Source: Geothrix sp. (lineage in GTDB: Bacteria > Acidobacteriota > Holophagae > Holophagales > Holophagaceae). Taken from it: a stretch of 64,000 nt of DNA. Position numbers and translations under genes: made by a program. The stretch covers positions 1,051,905 through 1,115,904 of the forward strand of contig NZ_JAHRYQ010000002.1 of NCBI RefSeq assembly GCF_020622065.1, read 5' to 3'. Below, piece after piece: positions 46,140 through 56,656 of the stretch. Numbering within the stretch: position 1 is the stretch's first letter; each line of letters starts with the position of its first letter. Below the pieces are notes generated by a model. That model was not told where the DNA came from and did not search any database. It saw nothing but the letters and a program-made list of their open reading frames with translations.

Positions 46140-46843
46140 CCACGGCCCGACGCCCCGACAGCCTGAGCGATCTGGAGGCCCGGTTGGGCCACCCCTTCGC
46201 GGACCGCGCCCTGCTCCAGGAGGCGCTGACCCACATTTCCGCCTCCAAGGGCCGGGACAACCAGCGGCTGGAGTTCCTGGGGGACGCCCTCCTCAATTTC
46301 GCCGTGGCGTTCCTGCTGCACCGGGAGCGCCCGGACTGGCAGGAAGGCCCCATGAGCAAGTTCCGTGGCGTCCTCGTGCGCACGGACTCGCTGCACGAGT
46401 GGGCCCTCGACCTGGGCCTGGACCGCGCCCTCACCGCCACCCACCCGCGCAAGGCCCCGCCCATGGGCCCCAAGCCCCTGGCCGACGCCCTGGAAGCCAT
46501 TCTCGCGGCCCTGTTCCTGGATGCCCAGGCCTCGGGCCAGGACGGTACGGCCGTCGTCCTGGCCCTGGTGGAGGCGCGGTTCCTTGAGCCCATCCGGTCC
46601 GCCGCCCCCGAGGCCTGGGCCCGGCTGGACCCCAAGACCACCCTGCAGGAGACGGCCGCCCGCCTGGGCCGTCCGGCGCCCGTCTACACCCAGGTGTCCC
46701 AGTCGGGCCCAGGCCACGCGCCGCGCTTCACGGTGCGCGCCGAGGTAGGCGCCCTCCAGGCCGAGGCCTGCGGCCCCTCCCGCAAGCGGGCCGAAGGGGA
46801 TGCCGCCCGGCGGCTCCTGGATCTGCTCACGGGATCCACATAG
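46136..46843 (+). CDS. rnc: Ribonuclease III
   Basis: A 235-residue double-strand-specific endoribonuclease for rRNA and mRNA processing. The signature is QRLEFLGDALLNFAV. A second acidic pair is in LADALEAILAALFLD. The double-stranded RNA-binding domain occupies about 160-235 (DPKTTLQETAARLG, then RKRAEGDAARRLLDLL). The start is TTG at 46136, overlapping the kinase stop by two bases, with GGAG a few bases before. Any upstream start in this frame would sit inside the kinase coding sequence. Confidence 0.92.
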   Translation: MTTARRPDSLSDLEARLGHPFADRALLQEALTHISASKGRDNQRLEFLGDALLNFAVAFLLHRERPDWQEGPMSKFRGVLVRTDSLHEWALDLGLDRALTATHPRKAPPMGPKPLADALEAILAALFLDAQASGQDGTAVVLALVEARFLEPIRSAAPEAWARLDPKTTLQETAARLGRPAPVYTQVSQSGPGHAPRFTVRAEVGALQAEACGPSRKRAEGDAARRLLDLLTGST

Positions 46844-46893
46844 GCCCAAGCCTTGCGTTACACTCCCCTCTGCCGGTCTACCGGGGTGTACGC

Positions 46894-47610
46894 TTGAAGA
46901 TCTACCCGACTTTGAACCTCCAGCACGGCCGTGTGGTCCCCACCACGGGGGACGGAGATCCGTGCGCCGAGGCGCCCCTGGAGCTCGCAGCCCGGCTCCT
47001 CGACGAGGGCACCACCCGCATGGCCCTCGTGGATGTGGACGCGGCCATGGGCAAGGGCAACAACCGCGACCTCATCGCCCAGATCCTCCAGCGCTGCCAC
47101 GCCCGGGACCGCAAGGTCTGCATCCAGGTGGCCGGTGGCATCCGCAGCTCCGACCAGGCCCAGTTCTTCATCGACCAGGGCGCGGCCTGGCTGGTGGCCG
47201 GCACCATCCTCCACAAGTCCCCCATGGTGGCTGAGCAGCTGATGGCGCGGTTCCAACCCTTCCTCACCGCGGCCATCGACGCCCGGGGCGGCAAGGTCCA
47301 CCGCTCGGGTTGGGTGGATGCTTCGACCCTCAGTGCCCAGGACCTGGCTCTCCGGGCCAAGGCCTACGGCTTCCGACGGCTGCTGTTCGTGGACATTCCC
47401 GAGGATCCCGGCTCGGATCCCGATTTCGAGACGGCGCAGCTGCTGGCCTCCTCGACGGGCCTGCCCGTGGTCATGGGCGGCAGCATCACCTCCCCGCGCC
47501 ACCTCGCCGCGGTCCATGCCCACCAGGGGCTCAAGGGCGCTCTGGTGGACGCCCTGCTCTTCCGGGAAGATCCGGAACTCCTGGCCCTCCTCCAAGCCGC
47601 CTGCGCCTGA
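46894..47610 (+). CDS. HisA-like TIM-barrel protein with altered catalytic site
   Basis: A 238-residue barrel of the HisA/HisF family (ALVDVDAAMGKGNN, VCIQVAGGIRS, AAIDARGGKVHRSGW). HisA isomerises ProFAR using two aspartates. The first, in PALD near residue 8, is Asn here (YPTLNLQHG), while the second (AAIDAR) remains. The loop usually reading DISRDGT is DIPEDPGSD. The start is TTG at 46894 with a GGGGTG-like Shine-Dalgarno. No other his genes are near. It may be a paralogue with another substrate or a non-catalytic protein. A true HisA is expected elsewhere. Confidence 0.78.
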   Translation: MKIYPTLNLQHGRVVPTTGDGDPCAEAPLELAARLLDEGTTRMALVDVDAAMGKGNNRDLIAQILQRCHARDRKVCIQVAGGIRSSDQAQFFIDQGAAWLVAGTILHKSPMVAEQLMARFQPFLTAAIDARGGKVHRSGWVDASTLSAQDLALRAKAYGFRRLLFVDIPEDPGSDPDFETAQLLASSTGLPVVMGGSITSPRHLAAVHAHQGLKGALVDALLFREDPELLALLQAACA

Positions 47611-47621
47611 ACGGAGGGATC

Positions 47622-49406
47622 GTGTCGGAAGCGGAAGGCGCGTTCCTCGCCAGCCTCGCAGAATCCGAACGGATCCACTTCCGCCATCTGGCCCTGGTGC
47701 GGCCCCAGCTGCCCACGGACAGCCAGGTGCACATGCTGGAGGGGCTCGCCCGCTCTCTGGCCTCGCCGCGCCTGCTGACCCTCATGGCCCGCACACCCCA
47801 CTGGCTGGCCCACTGGCCCATCCTCCTGGGCCTGGCCGAGAATGAGGCCACCCCCGAAGCCATCCGCCGCGACCTGGAGATGGTGGTTTCCCTTTTCGAC
47901 CAGATGCGCGAGATGGACCAGGCCCCCGCCGCCGAGAAAGATGAGCGCTCGGAGGCCGTGAAGACGCTCTACTCGCAGCTGAGCCCCCCCCTCAAGCCCG
48001 TGGCCAAGCTCCTGGCCAAACAGCTGGCCAAGACCGTCTCCGCCACCGGGAACACCCAGGAGCTGCCTCCCCTTCCCCCGGAACACCCGGACTGGGATGC
48101 CCTCACGGCCCCGCCCGCCGCCCTGCCCCCCCAGGCGTCAGGCCGTGGCCTGCACAAGGAGGACCGCCTGGCCCGGGCCAAGCAGACAGCCCAGCCGGAC
48201 GAGCTGCTGGGCTTCCTCGTGGATCCCGATGCCGACCTGCGCCTGGCGGCCCTCCAGAATCCGCTGGTCTCCGAGGATCTGGTGTGCCGGGCCCTGGCCC
48301 AGAGCGCCGATCCCGGGTTCTTCGAGGAGGTCTACGCCGAGGCCCGTTGGTATTTCCGGGAACCCGTGCGGGACAGCCTGCAGGAGGCCCCGGGCTGCCC
48401 GCCGGAGCTCTCCCGGCGCCTGGCCCTCTCGGGACACCTGGTGGCGGCCCTGGAGCACGGGGCCCGCAACCGGGCCGCCCTCCGCCGCATCGTGAGCTAC
48501 TTCACCCAGCTGGAGGAGAGTGAGTACCAGTTCATCACCTATTGGGCCAAGCGGCAGTCGCCCCAGCTGCTCCGGGTGGTGAAGTATTTCTACGACCGCC
48601 TGCAGCGCCAGCAGTCCGGGCTCTCCTCGGCCCTGCCGGAGCGCGGCGAGGAGGGCCGCTGGGCCACCATGGAGGAGCGGGTCTTCCTGGCCACCCAGGC
48701 CACCCAGGAGGACCAGATCAGCCAGATCCTCAAGGATCCGGATCCCCAGGTGTTCCGCCTGGCCCTGGAAAACCCGGCCCTCACGCCCCGCCTGCTGGCC
48801 TCCACCCTGCCCGCGTTCGACCAGGCCCGGGCTGAGCTCGTGGCCGCGCACCCGGCCTGGTCCGAGGAGCCGCTGGTGGCCGAGGCCCTGATCCACCAGC
48901 CCCACCTGACGGAAGCCACGGCCCTGCGGCTGCTGGCGCATCTCCCCGGGCTGAAGCCCGCCCTCGAGATCCTGCGCGACCCGCGGCTCCTTCATCTCGA
49001 AGTCAAGCGGCGGGCCCTGGAATCCCTGCGGAACCTCTACCTTTCCCTCGACATCCCCGACCGCATCGCGGCGCTTCGCACCTCCGGCGGCGAACTCATG
49101 CGCCATCTGCCCCAGGAGGTGCTCCAGGACGAGGAGACGCTCCGCCGGATGGTGTCCGACCGCCAGCTCGACCCGGGCGTCCTCCTCCGGCTCGCCCGCA
49201 ACAAGCTGACCCCGCGCGCCGTGCTGGAGCAGATCGCGGGCCATCCCGTGCTCATGGCCCACGCCGCCATCATGTCGGAGCTGCTGCTCAACCCGAAGAC
49301 CCCCCGGGAGGCCTCCGTCCGCATCTGGGGTCTCCTCTCCGAGGCGGAACAGCAGCAGCTGCTCCGCAGCCCCCATCTTCCCGCCGCCCTTCGGACCCTC
49401 GGGTAA
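47622..49406 (+). CDS. HEAT-like repeat protein
   Basis: A 594-residue soluble, entirely helical protein. Repeats such as ELLGFLVDPDADLRLAALQNPLVSEDLVCRALAQ and QILKDPDPQVFRLALENPALTPRLLASTL resemble HEAT or leucine-rich-variant repeats, which form protein-binding solenoids. No catalytic motif is visible. The GTG at 47622 is preceded by GGAGGG and lies 11 bases after the HisA-like stop. The frame upstream overlaps that gene and is excluded. A scaffold role is an inference. Confidence 0.72.
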   Translation: MSEAEGAFLASLAESERIHFRHLALVRPQLPTDSQVHMLEGLARSLASPRLLTLMARTPHWLAHWPILLGLAENEATPEAIRRDLEMVVSLFDQMREMDQAPAAEKDERSEAVKTLYSQLSPPLKPVAKLLAKQLAKTVSATGNTQELPPLPPEHPDWDALTAPPAALPPQASGRGLHKEDRLARAKQTAQPDELLGFLVDPDADLRLAALQNPLVSEDLVCRALAQSADPGFFEEVYAEARWYFREPVRDSLQEAPGCPPELSRRLALSGHLVAALEHGARNRAALRRIVSYFTQLEESEYQFITYWAKRQSPQLLRVVKYFYDRLQRQQSGLSSALPERGEEGRWATMEERVFLATQATQEDQISQILKDPDPQVFRLALENPALTPRLLASTLPAFDQARAELVAAHPAWSEEPLVAEALIHQPHLTEATALRLLAHLPGLKPALEILRDPRLLHLEVKRRALESLRNLYLSLDIPDRIAALRTSGGELMRHLPQEVLQDEETLRRMVSDRQLDPGVLLRLARNKLTPRAVLEQIAGHPVLMAHAAIMSELLLNPKTPREASVRIWGLLSEAEQQQLLRSPHLPAALRTLG

Positions 49407-49448
49407 ACGCTCCCAGTGCGATCCCGTAGCCCAAGTCCAGGAGCCCCC

Positions 49449-50459
49449 ATGCGACGCCCCGCCGCTTTTCTGATCCCCGCCGCGGTGGCTCTGATCTGCC
49501 TTCCCTTCGCCACCTCCTGCCGGCCCAAGCCCCGGGTCCCGGGCTGGGTGCAGGCCGCGCCGGCCGACAGCCTCGCGGCCTTCTCCGGCGAGGCGGGCTG
49601 GGTGCTGACCCACAAGGATGTCCAGTCCCTGATCTCCCGGGATCCCATGGTGGAGCGGGCCCTGGACCTCTTCCTCCAGAAGGCCCGAATCAATCCCCGC
49701 AACGAAACCGGGCGGGTGACCTTCCATGTCATCGGCATGCCGCAAAAGGGCGAGGACAACCTCCAGAAGGGCCTGGAGCATGTCCTCATCCAGCTCAACC
49801 AGTTCAAGGACCCCACCGCCCTGGTCTCGGCCCTGGCCGAGTCCTTCCCTCAGGAGGGTAGCCTGCGCCTGCAGGGCCGGGACTGGCCCCTCCATGTGAT
49901 CCTCGACATCGAGGCCCAGGGGACGAAGGCCCACATCCGCGCCGCCAGCGACGAGCAGGGCCAGGTCTGGATCGGCTCCCTCGAGGCCCTCAACCGCATG
50001 GCCACGCGCGGCAGCCTGGCCGCCCAGCCCGATGCGGCCCTCGCCGCCGAGTGGATCAGCGCCCGCGCACCCTTCCAGGGCTACCTCCAGCCGGAGACGC
50101 TGCTGGGCGGGTTGCGCCAGAACCTGGAAAGCACCTTCATCAAGGATCTGCCCCAGGGTGTCAACGCCCTCTTCTGGAGCATCACGCCAGCCACCGAGAA
50201 GGACCAGCCCATCCGCTTCGAGCTGGCCCTGGCCGGCACCCCCGAGGGCATCAACCAGGTCACGCCCTGGCTCCAGCGCCTGGTCGCCGCCGCCAATGCG
50301 GTCCAGGCCACGCCGGGCTCCACTCCCGAGCTTCTCCAGGAGAAGCGCCGGGTGGGCCTGCGCTGCACCCTTACGCCCGACCAGCTCAAGCTGGTGATGG
50401 AAAAGCTCGGCCAGCCCGGCTTCTCCTTCCGCCTCCCGACCGGAGGCCCCAAGGCATGA
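49449..50459 (+). CDS. Putative lipoprotein of unknown function
   Basis: A 336-residue exported protein. The signal ends in a lipobox-like ATSC (Cys24), so it is probably lipid-anchored. The mature part is mixed alpha/beta (GWVLTHKDVQSLISRDPMVERALDLF, FELALAGTPEGINQVTPWLQRLVAAANAVQ) and resembles no family that I can name. AGGAG precedes the ATG. It lies ten bases upstream of the ECF sigma gene, so it may be part of the same envelope-stress circuit. Confidence 0.7.
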   Translation: MRRPAAFLIPAAVALICLPFATSCRPKPRVPGWVQAAPADSLAAFSGEAGWVLTHKDVQSLISRDPMVERALDLFLQKARINPRNETGRVTFHVIGMPQKGEDNLQKGLEHVLIQLNQFKDPTALVSALAESFPQEGSLRLQGRDWPLHVILDIEAQGTKAHIRAASDEQGQVWIGSLEALNRMATRGSLAAQPDAALAAEWISARAPFQGYLQPETLLGGLRQNLESTFIKDLPQGVNALFWSITPATEKDQPIRFELALAGTPEGINQVTPWLQRLVAAANAVQATPGSTPELLQEKRRVGLRCTLTPDQLKLVMEKLGQPGFSFRLPTGGPKA

Positions 50460-50469
50460 GCGTGGCGGC

Positions 50470-51066
50470 ATGAGCGCGGTCCTGCCCCTGTCTCCGGGTC
50501 CCGGCGGCGAACCCGCCGGGCCGGAGGCGGAGTCCCCCGAATACTGGATGGCCCAGCTCAAGGCCGGACGCGAGGAGGCCCTGGCCCACCTCATGGCCCG
50601 CTTCGAGCGGCCGCTCTGCGCCTTTCTGCACCGCCGCCTCCAGGGGGAGGCCGGGGTCGTCCAGGAGTTGGCCCAGGAGGTTTTCCTCAAATGCCTCCAG
50701 CATTGCCAACGGTTTGAGGACGGTCGTCCGGTGGCCGCCTGGCTTTTTACGCTGGCGGCTAATGCGGCGACGGACCATCTGCGTAGACGAGGGCGAGAGG
50801 TATCCCCTCCCGAGACCTTTGACGCACCGGACCCCCACCAGGCTTCACCCTGGGAATCCGTGGACCAAAGCCGACGGCTCCAGGCCCTTCGCGGGGCTCT
50901 GGACGGACTCACCCCCCGCCAGCGGGCCATGGTTCTCGCCTACTACGTGCATGAACATCCGGTGAAGCGGATCGCCCTGGATCTGGGCTGCGCCGAAGGC
51001 ACCGTCAAAGCCACGCTCTTCCAAAGCCTCCAGAAGCTCCGCAAGACCCTCGGACCCCAGCCATGA
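50470..51066 (+). CDS. ECF-type RNA polymerase sigma factor
   Basis: A 198-residue group 4 sigma factor. Region 2 (about 25-100) has ALAHLMARFERPLCAFLHRRL and QELAQEVFLKCLQ, with a promoter-melting helix RPVAAWLFTLAANAATDHLRRR. Region 4 (about 135-195) has LTPRQRAMVLAYYVHEHPVKRIALDLGCAEGTVKATLFQSLQKLRK. It overlaps the next gene by ATGA, as sigma/anti-sigma pairs usually do. There is no obvious Shine-Dalgarno, so it is likely coupled to the lipoprotein gene. The target promoters are unknown. Confidence 0.92.
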   Translation: MSAVLPLSPGPGGEPAGPEAESPEYWMAQLKAGREEALAHLMARFERPLCAFLHRRLQGEAGVVQELAQEVFLKCLQHCQRFEDGRPVAAWLFTLAANAATDHLRRRGREVSPPETFDAPDPHQASPWESVDQSRRLQALRGALDGLTPRQRAMVLAYYVHEHPVKRIALDLGCAEGTVKATLFQSLQKLRKTLGPQP

Positions 51067-51755
51067 CCCCCGCCCCCGACCCCAACCGCCCCGACCCCCG
51101 CCTCCAAGACGAGGCCCGGTGCTTCGAGATCCTCGACCAGCCCGAGCTCTGGCCCGAGGACCCCGCGCGGCAGGCCGAGCTGGCGGACCTGCTGGAACTC
51201 CACCTGGCCCTCCGGAGCCACGGACCCGCCCTGGCGGCGGACCTGGCCCCCGCTCCGCGCACCCGCTGGACCGGCTCCTGGACCCTGGCCGCCGCCGCCG
51301 TCCTTCTGGTGGCCCTGATCCCCGCCGTCGCCACCCTCCAGCGCACCCGGAGCCTGCAGGCTTTGGCCCGCGACACGGCGCGCCTCGAGCAGTTGGCCCA
51401 GAAGCGCACCCAGGATCGTGCCTGGATCGCTTTCTTCCAACAGAGCACCACCCTGCTCCAGGACTTTGAGCAGAATCCAACCCTGTGCAAGAAGGGCGAG
51501 GAAGACCGTCGCCAGGAGCGCGAGATGGCCGTGGCCCTCCTGGAAGCCAGCCATCAGCTCGCCGCCCAGGGCGCCCCCCTCAAGGAAGCCGAGGCCATCC
51601 GCGCCACCCTGCACACCTGGCTCTCCGAAGTGGCCTTCGAGGACAACTGCCTCAGCGTCGAGCGCGCCAAAGAACTCCGGCAGTGGGCGGCCGCCCACAA
51701 CCTGGAGACCCAGGCCGAACGCATGGAACGCCGCCTGAGGGGAGAGGACGCATGA
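51063..51755 (+). CDS. Single-pass membrane protein, candidate anti-sigma factor
   Basis: A 230-residue protein coupled to the ECF gene by ATGA. The N-terminal 65 residues are cytoplasmic and acidic, followed by one transmembrane helix (about 72-92, WTLAAAAVLLVALIPAVATLQ) and a coiled-coil-rich periplasmic part. This topology and position fit an anti-sigma factor. A zinc-binding HxxxCxxC motif is absent, so it would be a non-ZAS type. Two later cysteines (TLCKK and DNCLS) might form a disulfide. Confidence 0.72.
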   Translation: MTPAPDPNRPDPRLQDEARCFEILDQPELWPEDPARQAELADLLELHLALRSHGPALAADLAPAPRTRWTGSWTLAAAAVLLVALIPAVATLQRTRSLQALARDTARLEQLAQKRTQDRAWIAFFQQSTTLLQDFEQNPTLCKKGEEDRRQEREMAVALLEASHQLAAQGAPLKEAEAIRATLHTWLSEVAFEDNCLSVERAKELRQWAAAHNLETQAERMERRLRGEDA

Positions 51756-52564
51756 CCCTGTCCCTCCTGTTGGCCCTGCCGGCCCTGGTGGCTCCGGCGG
51801 CGCCGGAACCCCTCGCCATGGTGGCGATGGAGAGCCCCGCCGAGGCCCTCTTCCGCGCGGGCCGGGACCTCCGTTACGCCCAGCGCTGGTATGAAGCCTC
51901 CCTGGTCTACCGCGCGCTGATCCGCGACTTCCCCACCTCCTCCCGCGCCGCCGACGCCCGCTACTGGCTGGCTTCCAGCCTGGAGCAGGACCAGCGGTGG
52001 GACGAGGCGGCCGAGGCCTACACCGAATTCCTGGCCAAGCACGCCGACCAGCGCCTCCTGGGCAAGGAGGCCCGGCTGAACCGCGTGCGCTGCTGGGGCA
52101 TCCGCCAATGGGACAGCCCGGCCGCCAGCACAGGCCTGGCCAACGCCCTGTCCGACGACCGCGAAGAAGTCCGTATCGCCGCGGCCCTCCAGCTCGCCAA
52201 GCGCCGGGACACCCGTGCCCTGCCGGTGCTCCAGGCCGGCCTGCGGGTGGACGCCTCGTCCGAAGCCTGCCGCCTGGCCCTCCTCGCCATGGGCGTCCAA
52301 CCCCAGGCCGCCGGGCCCGCCCAAGGACGCTTCCTCGTGGTGCGGGTGAAGGAGCGCGCCAAGGCCGAAGCCCTCACTGTGCGCCTGGCCCTGGGCCTCG
52401 CCCGGGCCGTGGGCGGTTACCTCTCGGACGAGCAGATGCGCCAGGCGAAGAAGAAGGGCGTGGACCTGGAGCGCCTCATGGACCAGGCCCTCAATGCCCC
52501 GAAGGGCACCGAGCTCTTCAGCCTCGATGACGGCAAGAGCACCGTGACGGTGACGGTCGAATAG
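51752..52564 (+). CDS. Exported TPR protein (YbgF/CpoB-like)
   Basis: A 270-residue protein with a signal peptide and TPR repeats (ALFRAGRDLRYAQRWYEASLVYRALIRDFPTSSRAADARYWLASSLEQ, WDEAAEAYTEFL). A HEAT-like part (DREEVRIAAALQLAKRRDTRAL) follows. The first part resembles the YbgF/CpoB TPR domain of the Tol-Pal system, but the trimerising coiled coil is missing. Its ATG overlaps the previous stop (ATGA), making a sigma, membrane protein and TPR protein trio. Confidence 0.75.
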   Translation: MTLSLLLALPALVAPAAPEPLAMVAMESPAEALFRAGRDLRYAQRWYEASLVYRALIRDFPTSSRAADARYWLASSLEQDQRWDEAAEAYTEFLAKHADQRLLGKEARLNRVRCWGIRQWDSPAASTGLANALSDDREEVRIAAALQLAKRRDTRALPVLQAGLRVDASSEACRLALLAMGVQPQAAGPAQGRFLVVRVKERAKAEALTVRLALGLARAVGGYLSDEQMRQAKKKGVDLERLMDQALNAPKGTELFSLDDGKSTVTVTVE

Positions 52565-52612
52565 CCCGCGCCGCGGCCGGGCCGGACAGACCGGCTAAGC
52601 TGGTCTCTGACC

Positions 52613-54421
<1,809 letters not shown>

Positions 54422-54431
54422 CCTCCTTCCG

Positions 54432-55496
54432 ATGAAGCGCTCCGACTTCCACTTCGACCTGCCGCCGGACCTCATCGCGCAGCACCCTGCGCTGGACCGG
54501 GATGGCGCCCGCCTGCTGGTGGTGGACGCACAGACCGGTAGCTGGTCCCACCGCACCATCCGCGACCTGCCCGAACTCGTGCCCCCGCACAGCCTGTGCG
54601 TACCGAACGATGTAAGGGTCCGCCATGCGCGGCTCTTCCTGAAGCGCTCGGGCGGGGGCGCGGGCGAGGCCCTGCTGCTCCGCAGCCTGGGGCAGGGTCG
54701 GTTCGAGGCCATGGTGAAACCAGGAGCCCGTCTGAAACCCGGCGCCTCGGCCACCGTGGTGGACCCGATCTCCGGCGCGGCGCTGGCCCGGATCGAGATC
54801 CTCGACACCCTGCCGGAGGGCCTGCGCGCCGTGCGGGTCCATGCGGACCACGACCTGGACTGGGACGAGATCGACCGCATCGGCCGCCTGCCCCTCCCGC
54901 CCTACATCGAGCACCTGGCCGCCGACGAGGACGAGACCCGCTACCAGACCGTGTTCGCCGCCCGGGAGGGCGAGGCGGTGGCCGCCCCCACGGCGGGCCT
55001 GCACTTCACCCCGGAGCTCATCGCCGAGCTCCAGACCAGGGGCTGCGGCTGGCATCCGGTGAGGCTCCATGTGGGTCTCGGCACCTTCCGCCCCATGACC
55101 GCCGAGCGCCTGGAGGATCACGCCATGCACGAGGAGCGCTTCGAGGTTCCCGCCTCCACGGCGGCCATCCTCGAACCCGTGCTGCGCGACCACTCCCGCC
55201 CCGTCCTCTGCGTGGGCACCACTTCGCTGCGCACCCTTGAAGGGGCCTGGGACGGCGTGCGGCTCACGCGAGAGGGCGCCACCCGCCTCTTCATCACGCC
55301 GGGCCATCGGCTCCGCACCGCGGACCACCTGCTGACCAACTTCCACCTGCCGGAGAGCACCCTGTTTGTGCTGGTGTCGGCCCTGCTGGGCGTCGACCTG
55401 GCCCGGGCCGCCTACGCCGAGGCCGTGCGTGAGCGCTACCGGTTCTTCAGCTACGGCGACGCCATGCTGATCCTCAACGCGCGCCGTCCCAGCTAA
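54432..55496 (+). CDS. queA: S-adenosylmethionine:tRNA ribosyltransferase-isomerase
   Basis: A 354-residue enzyme that makes epoxyqueuosine in tRNA. Length and motifs are typical: FDLPPDLIAQHP, LPPYIEHLAADEDETRYQTVFA, AAPTAGLHFTPEL, HVGLGTFRP, HEERFEVP, and LLTNFHLPESTLFVLVSALLG. The ATG at 54432 follows CTTCC of the ABC stop region by ten bases. tgt is not in the window. Confidence 0.96.
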   Translation: MKRSDFHFDLPPDLIAQHPALDRDGARLLVVDAQTGSWSHRTIRDLPELVPPHSLCVPNDVRVRHARLFLKRSGGGAGEALLLRSLGQGRFEAMVKPGARLKPGASATVVDPISGAALARIEILDTLPEGLRAVRVHADHDLDWDEIDRIGRLPLPPYIEHLAADEDETRYQTVFAAREGEAVAAPTAGLHFTPELIAELQTRGCGWHPVRLHVGLGTFRPMTAERLEDHAMHEERFEVPASTAAILEPVLRDHSRPVLCVGTTSLRTLEGAWDGVRLTREGATRLFITPGHRLRTADHLLTNFHLPESTLFVLVSALLGVDLARAAYAEAVRERYRFFSYGDAMLILNARRPS

Positions 55497-55587
55497 GAGG
55501 CGGGAAAAGCAGGAGCGTGGCTTGCCCACGATTCTGCGCGGGCGTCCCGGGGGGAGGCTCCAGGTCCACGAGCCACAGGCGAGTGAG

Positions 55588-55606
55588 CGCAACGCAGGGC
55601 GTTGCG
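55588..55606. repeat. Hairpin element in intergenic DNA after queA
   Basis: CGCAACGC, loop AGG, GCGTTGCG gives a perfect eight-base stem. It sits in a 179-base spacer that also has a repeated CGCAGCGCAC. It could be a REP-type element. Confidence 0.45.
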
Positions 55607-55675
55607 TCACATGGAGGCGCGCAGCGCACCGTGAGATCCCCGCAGCGCACGCGCCGCGAGGGGAACCCCGGACCG

Positions 55676-56023
55676 TTACAGGTAATCCACGAACTGGTGG
55701 ATCACGGGGATGCGGTGCTTCTTGCCCTTGGTGGCCTGCAGGATGCTCGTGACGGACATGCCCAGGCACCAGAGCAGCCAGAGGGGTAGGAAGAAGCGCA
55801 CCGAGACCGGCCCGAAGATGGGAAACAGCCCCATGATGACCATGGCCAGGGTCACGGCGCATTCCGTGAAGGCCAGGATGACGCCCTGTCGCGCATGCCA
55901 GAGCAACTCGGAGTCCTCCCGGTTGCGCATGTAGGGCAGGAAGGCCCAGGGCCCGGCGTAGCACAGGATCAGGTCTCGCAGGCGCTCCCCCACATAGAGG
56001 GGAGTCTGGGTATCCAGGGGCAC
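55676..56023 (-). CDS. Small DUF4870-like membrane protein
   Basis: A 115-residue protein with about three hydrophobic segments (LILCYAGPWAFLPYM, GVILAFTECAVTLAMVIMGLF, RFFLPLWLLWCLGMSV). The arrangement HARQGVILAF and the C-terminal GKKHRIPVI are DUF4870-like. I use GTG at 56023 because GGAGG lies five bases upstream. The ATG at 56062 has no such signal. The function is unknown. Confidence 0.72.
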   Translation of the reverse strand: MPLDTQTPLYVGERLRDLILCYAGPWAFLPYMRNREDSELLWHARQGVILAFTECAVTLAMVIMGLFPIFGPVSVRFFLPLWLLWCLGMSVTSILQATKGKKHRIPVIHQFVDYL

Positions 56024-56170
56024 GGCAACCTCCGAATCGAGGATAGCGCAAGGCCCTTCCATCCATGAATTCCGTCTCCGTCCACCCTTCGGTCTAGGGA
56101 AAATTACCTGTTTGGACCTTGACCGTGCTCCGGGCCCGTCCATCCTGGATCCACACCTTCCCGGAGCCCC

Positions 56171-56650
56171 ATGCGCCAGACCTTCCCCCTGGTCGCCCTC
56201 GCCCTGCTGGCCGCCTGCGGCGGGGGAGGTGGCGGAGGCACCCCGGTGGTCGCGGCGCCGGCCCCCCCGCCCGCCACCTGCCCCATTTCCGTGGCCAAGC
56301 CCAACCCCTCCTTCGCGGGCGACCTGGTTCCGGCCCTACAGAGCAGCTGCGGGGCGGCCGCCACCAGCTGCCACGGCGGCGCCTCCCCCACGGGCCACGC
56401 GACCTTTTCCGGCACCGCGGCCGAGGTCTACGCGCAGCTGGTCAATGTCGTTCCCGCCAGCGCTCCCGCAGGCTGGCTCCGCGTGAAACCTGGCGATCCC
56501 GCCCACTCCTGGATCCTGGAGAAGGTCACCAAGGACCAGCCGGGGGGATCCGGATATGGCACTCGCATGCCCCAGGGGGCGCCCAACCTCTGTCAGCCCA
56601 CCGTGGACACGCTCTCGGCCTGGATCAGCGCCGGGGCCCCCAACAACTAG
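56171..56650 (+). CDS. Lipoprotein with c-type-cytochrome-like CxnCH motif
   Basis: A 159-residue lipoprotein. The signal ends LLAAC (Cys16), followed by a run of glycines. SSCGAAATSCHGG is a C-x6-CH motif, an expanded version of the CxxCH heme site seen in Planctomycete-type cytochrome domains. RMPQGAPNLCQPTVDTLSAWISAGAPNN is a typical end for that family, so heme binding is possible but not assured. It is first of a three-gene set with DUF1800 and DUF1501 proteins, spaced by six and ten bases. Confidence 0.75.
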   Translation: MRQTFPLVALALLAACGGGGGGGTPVVAAPAPPPATCPISVAKPNPSFAGDLVPALQSSCGAAATSCHGGASPTGHATFSGTAAEVYAQLVNVVPASAPAGWLRVKPGDPAHSWILEKVTKDQPGGSGYGTRMPQGAPNLCQPTVDTLSAWISAGAPNN

Positions 56651-56656
56651 GATCCC

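Noticed and set aside
48138-50930. 930-codon minus-strand frame opposite HEAT/lipoprotein/sigma genes
   Set aside because: Antisense shadow crossing several well-supported genes.
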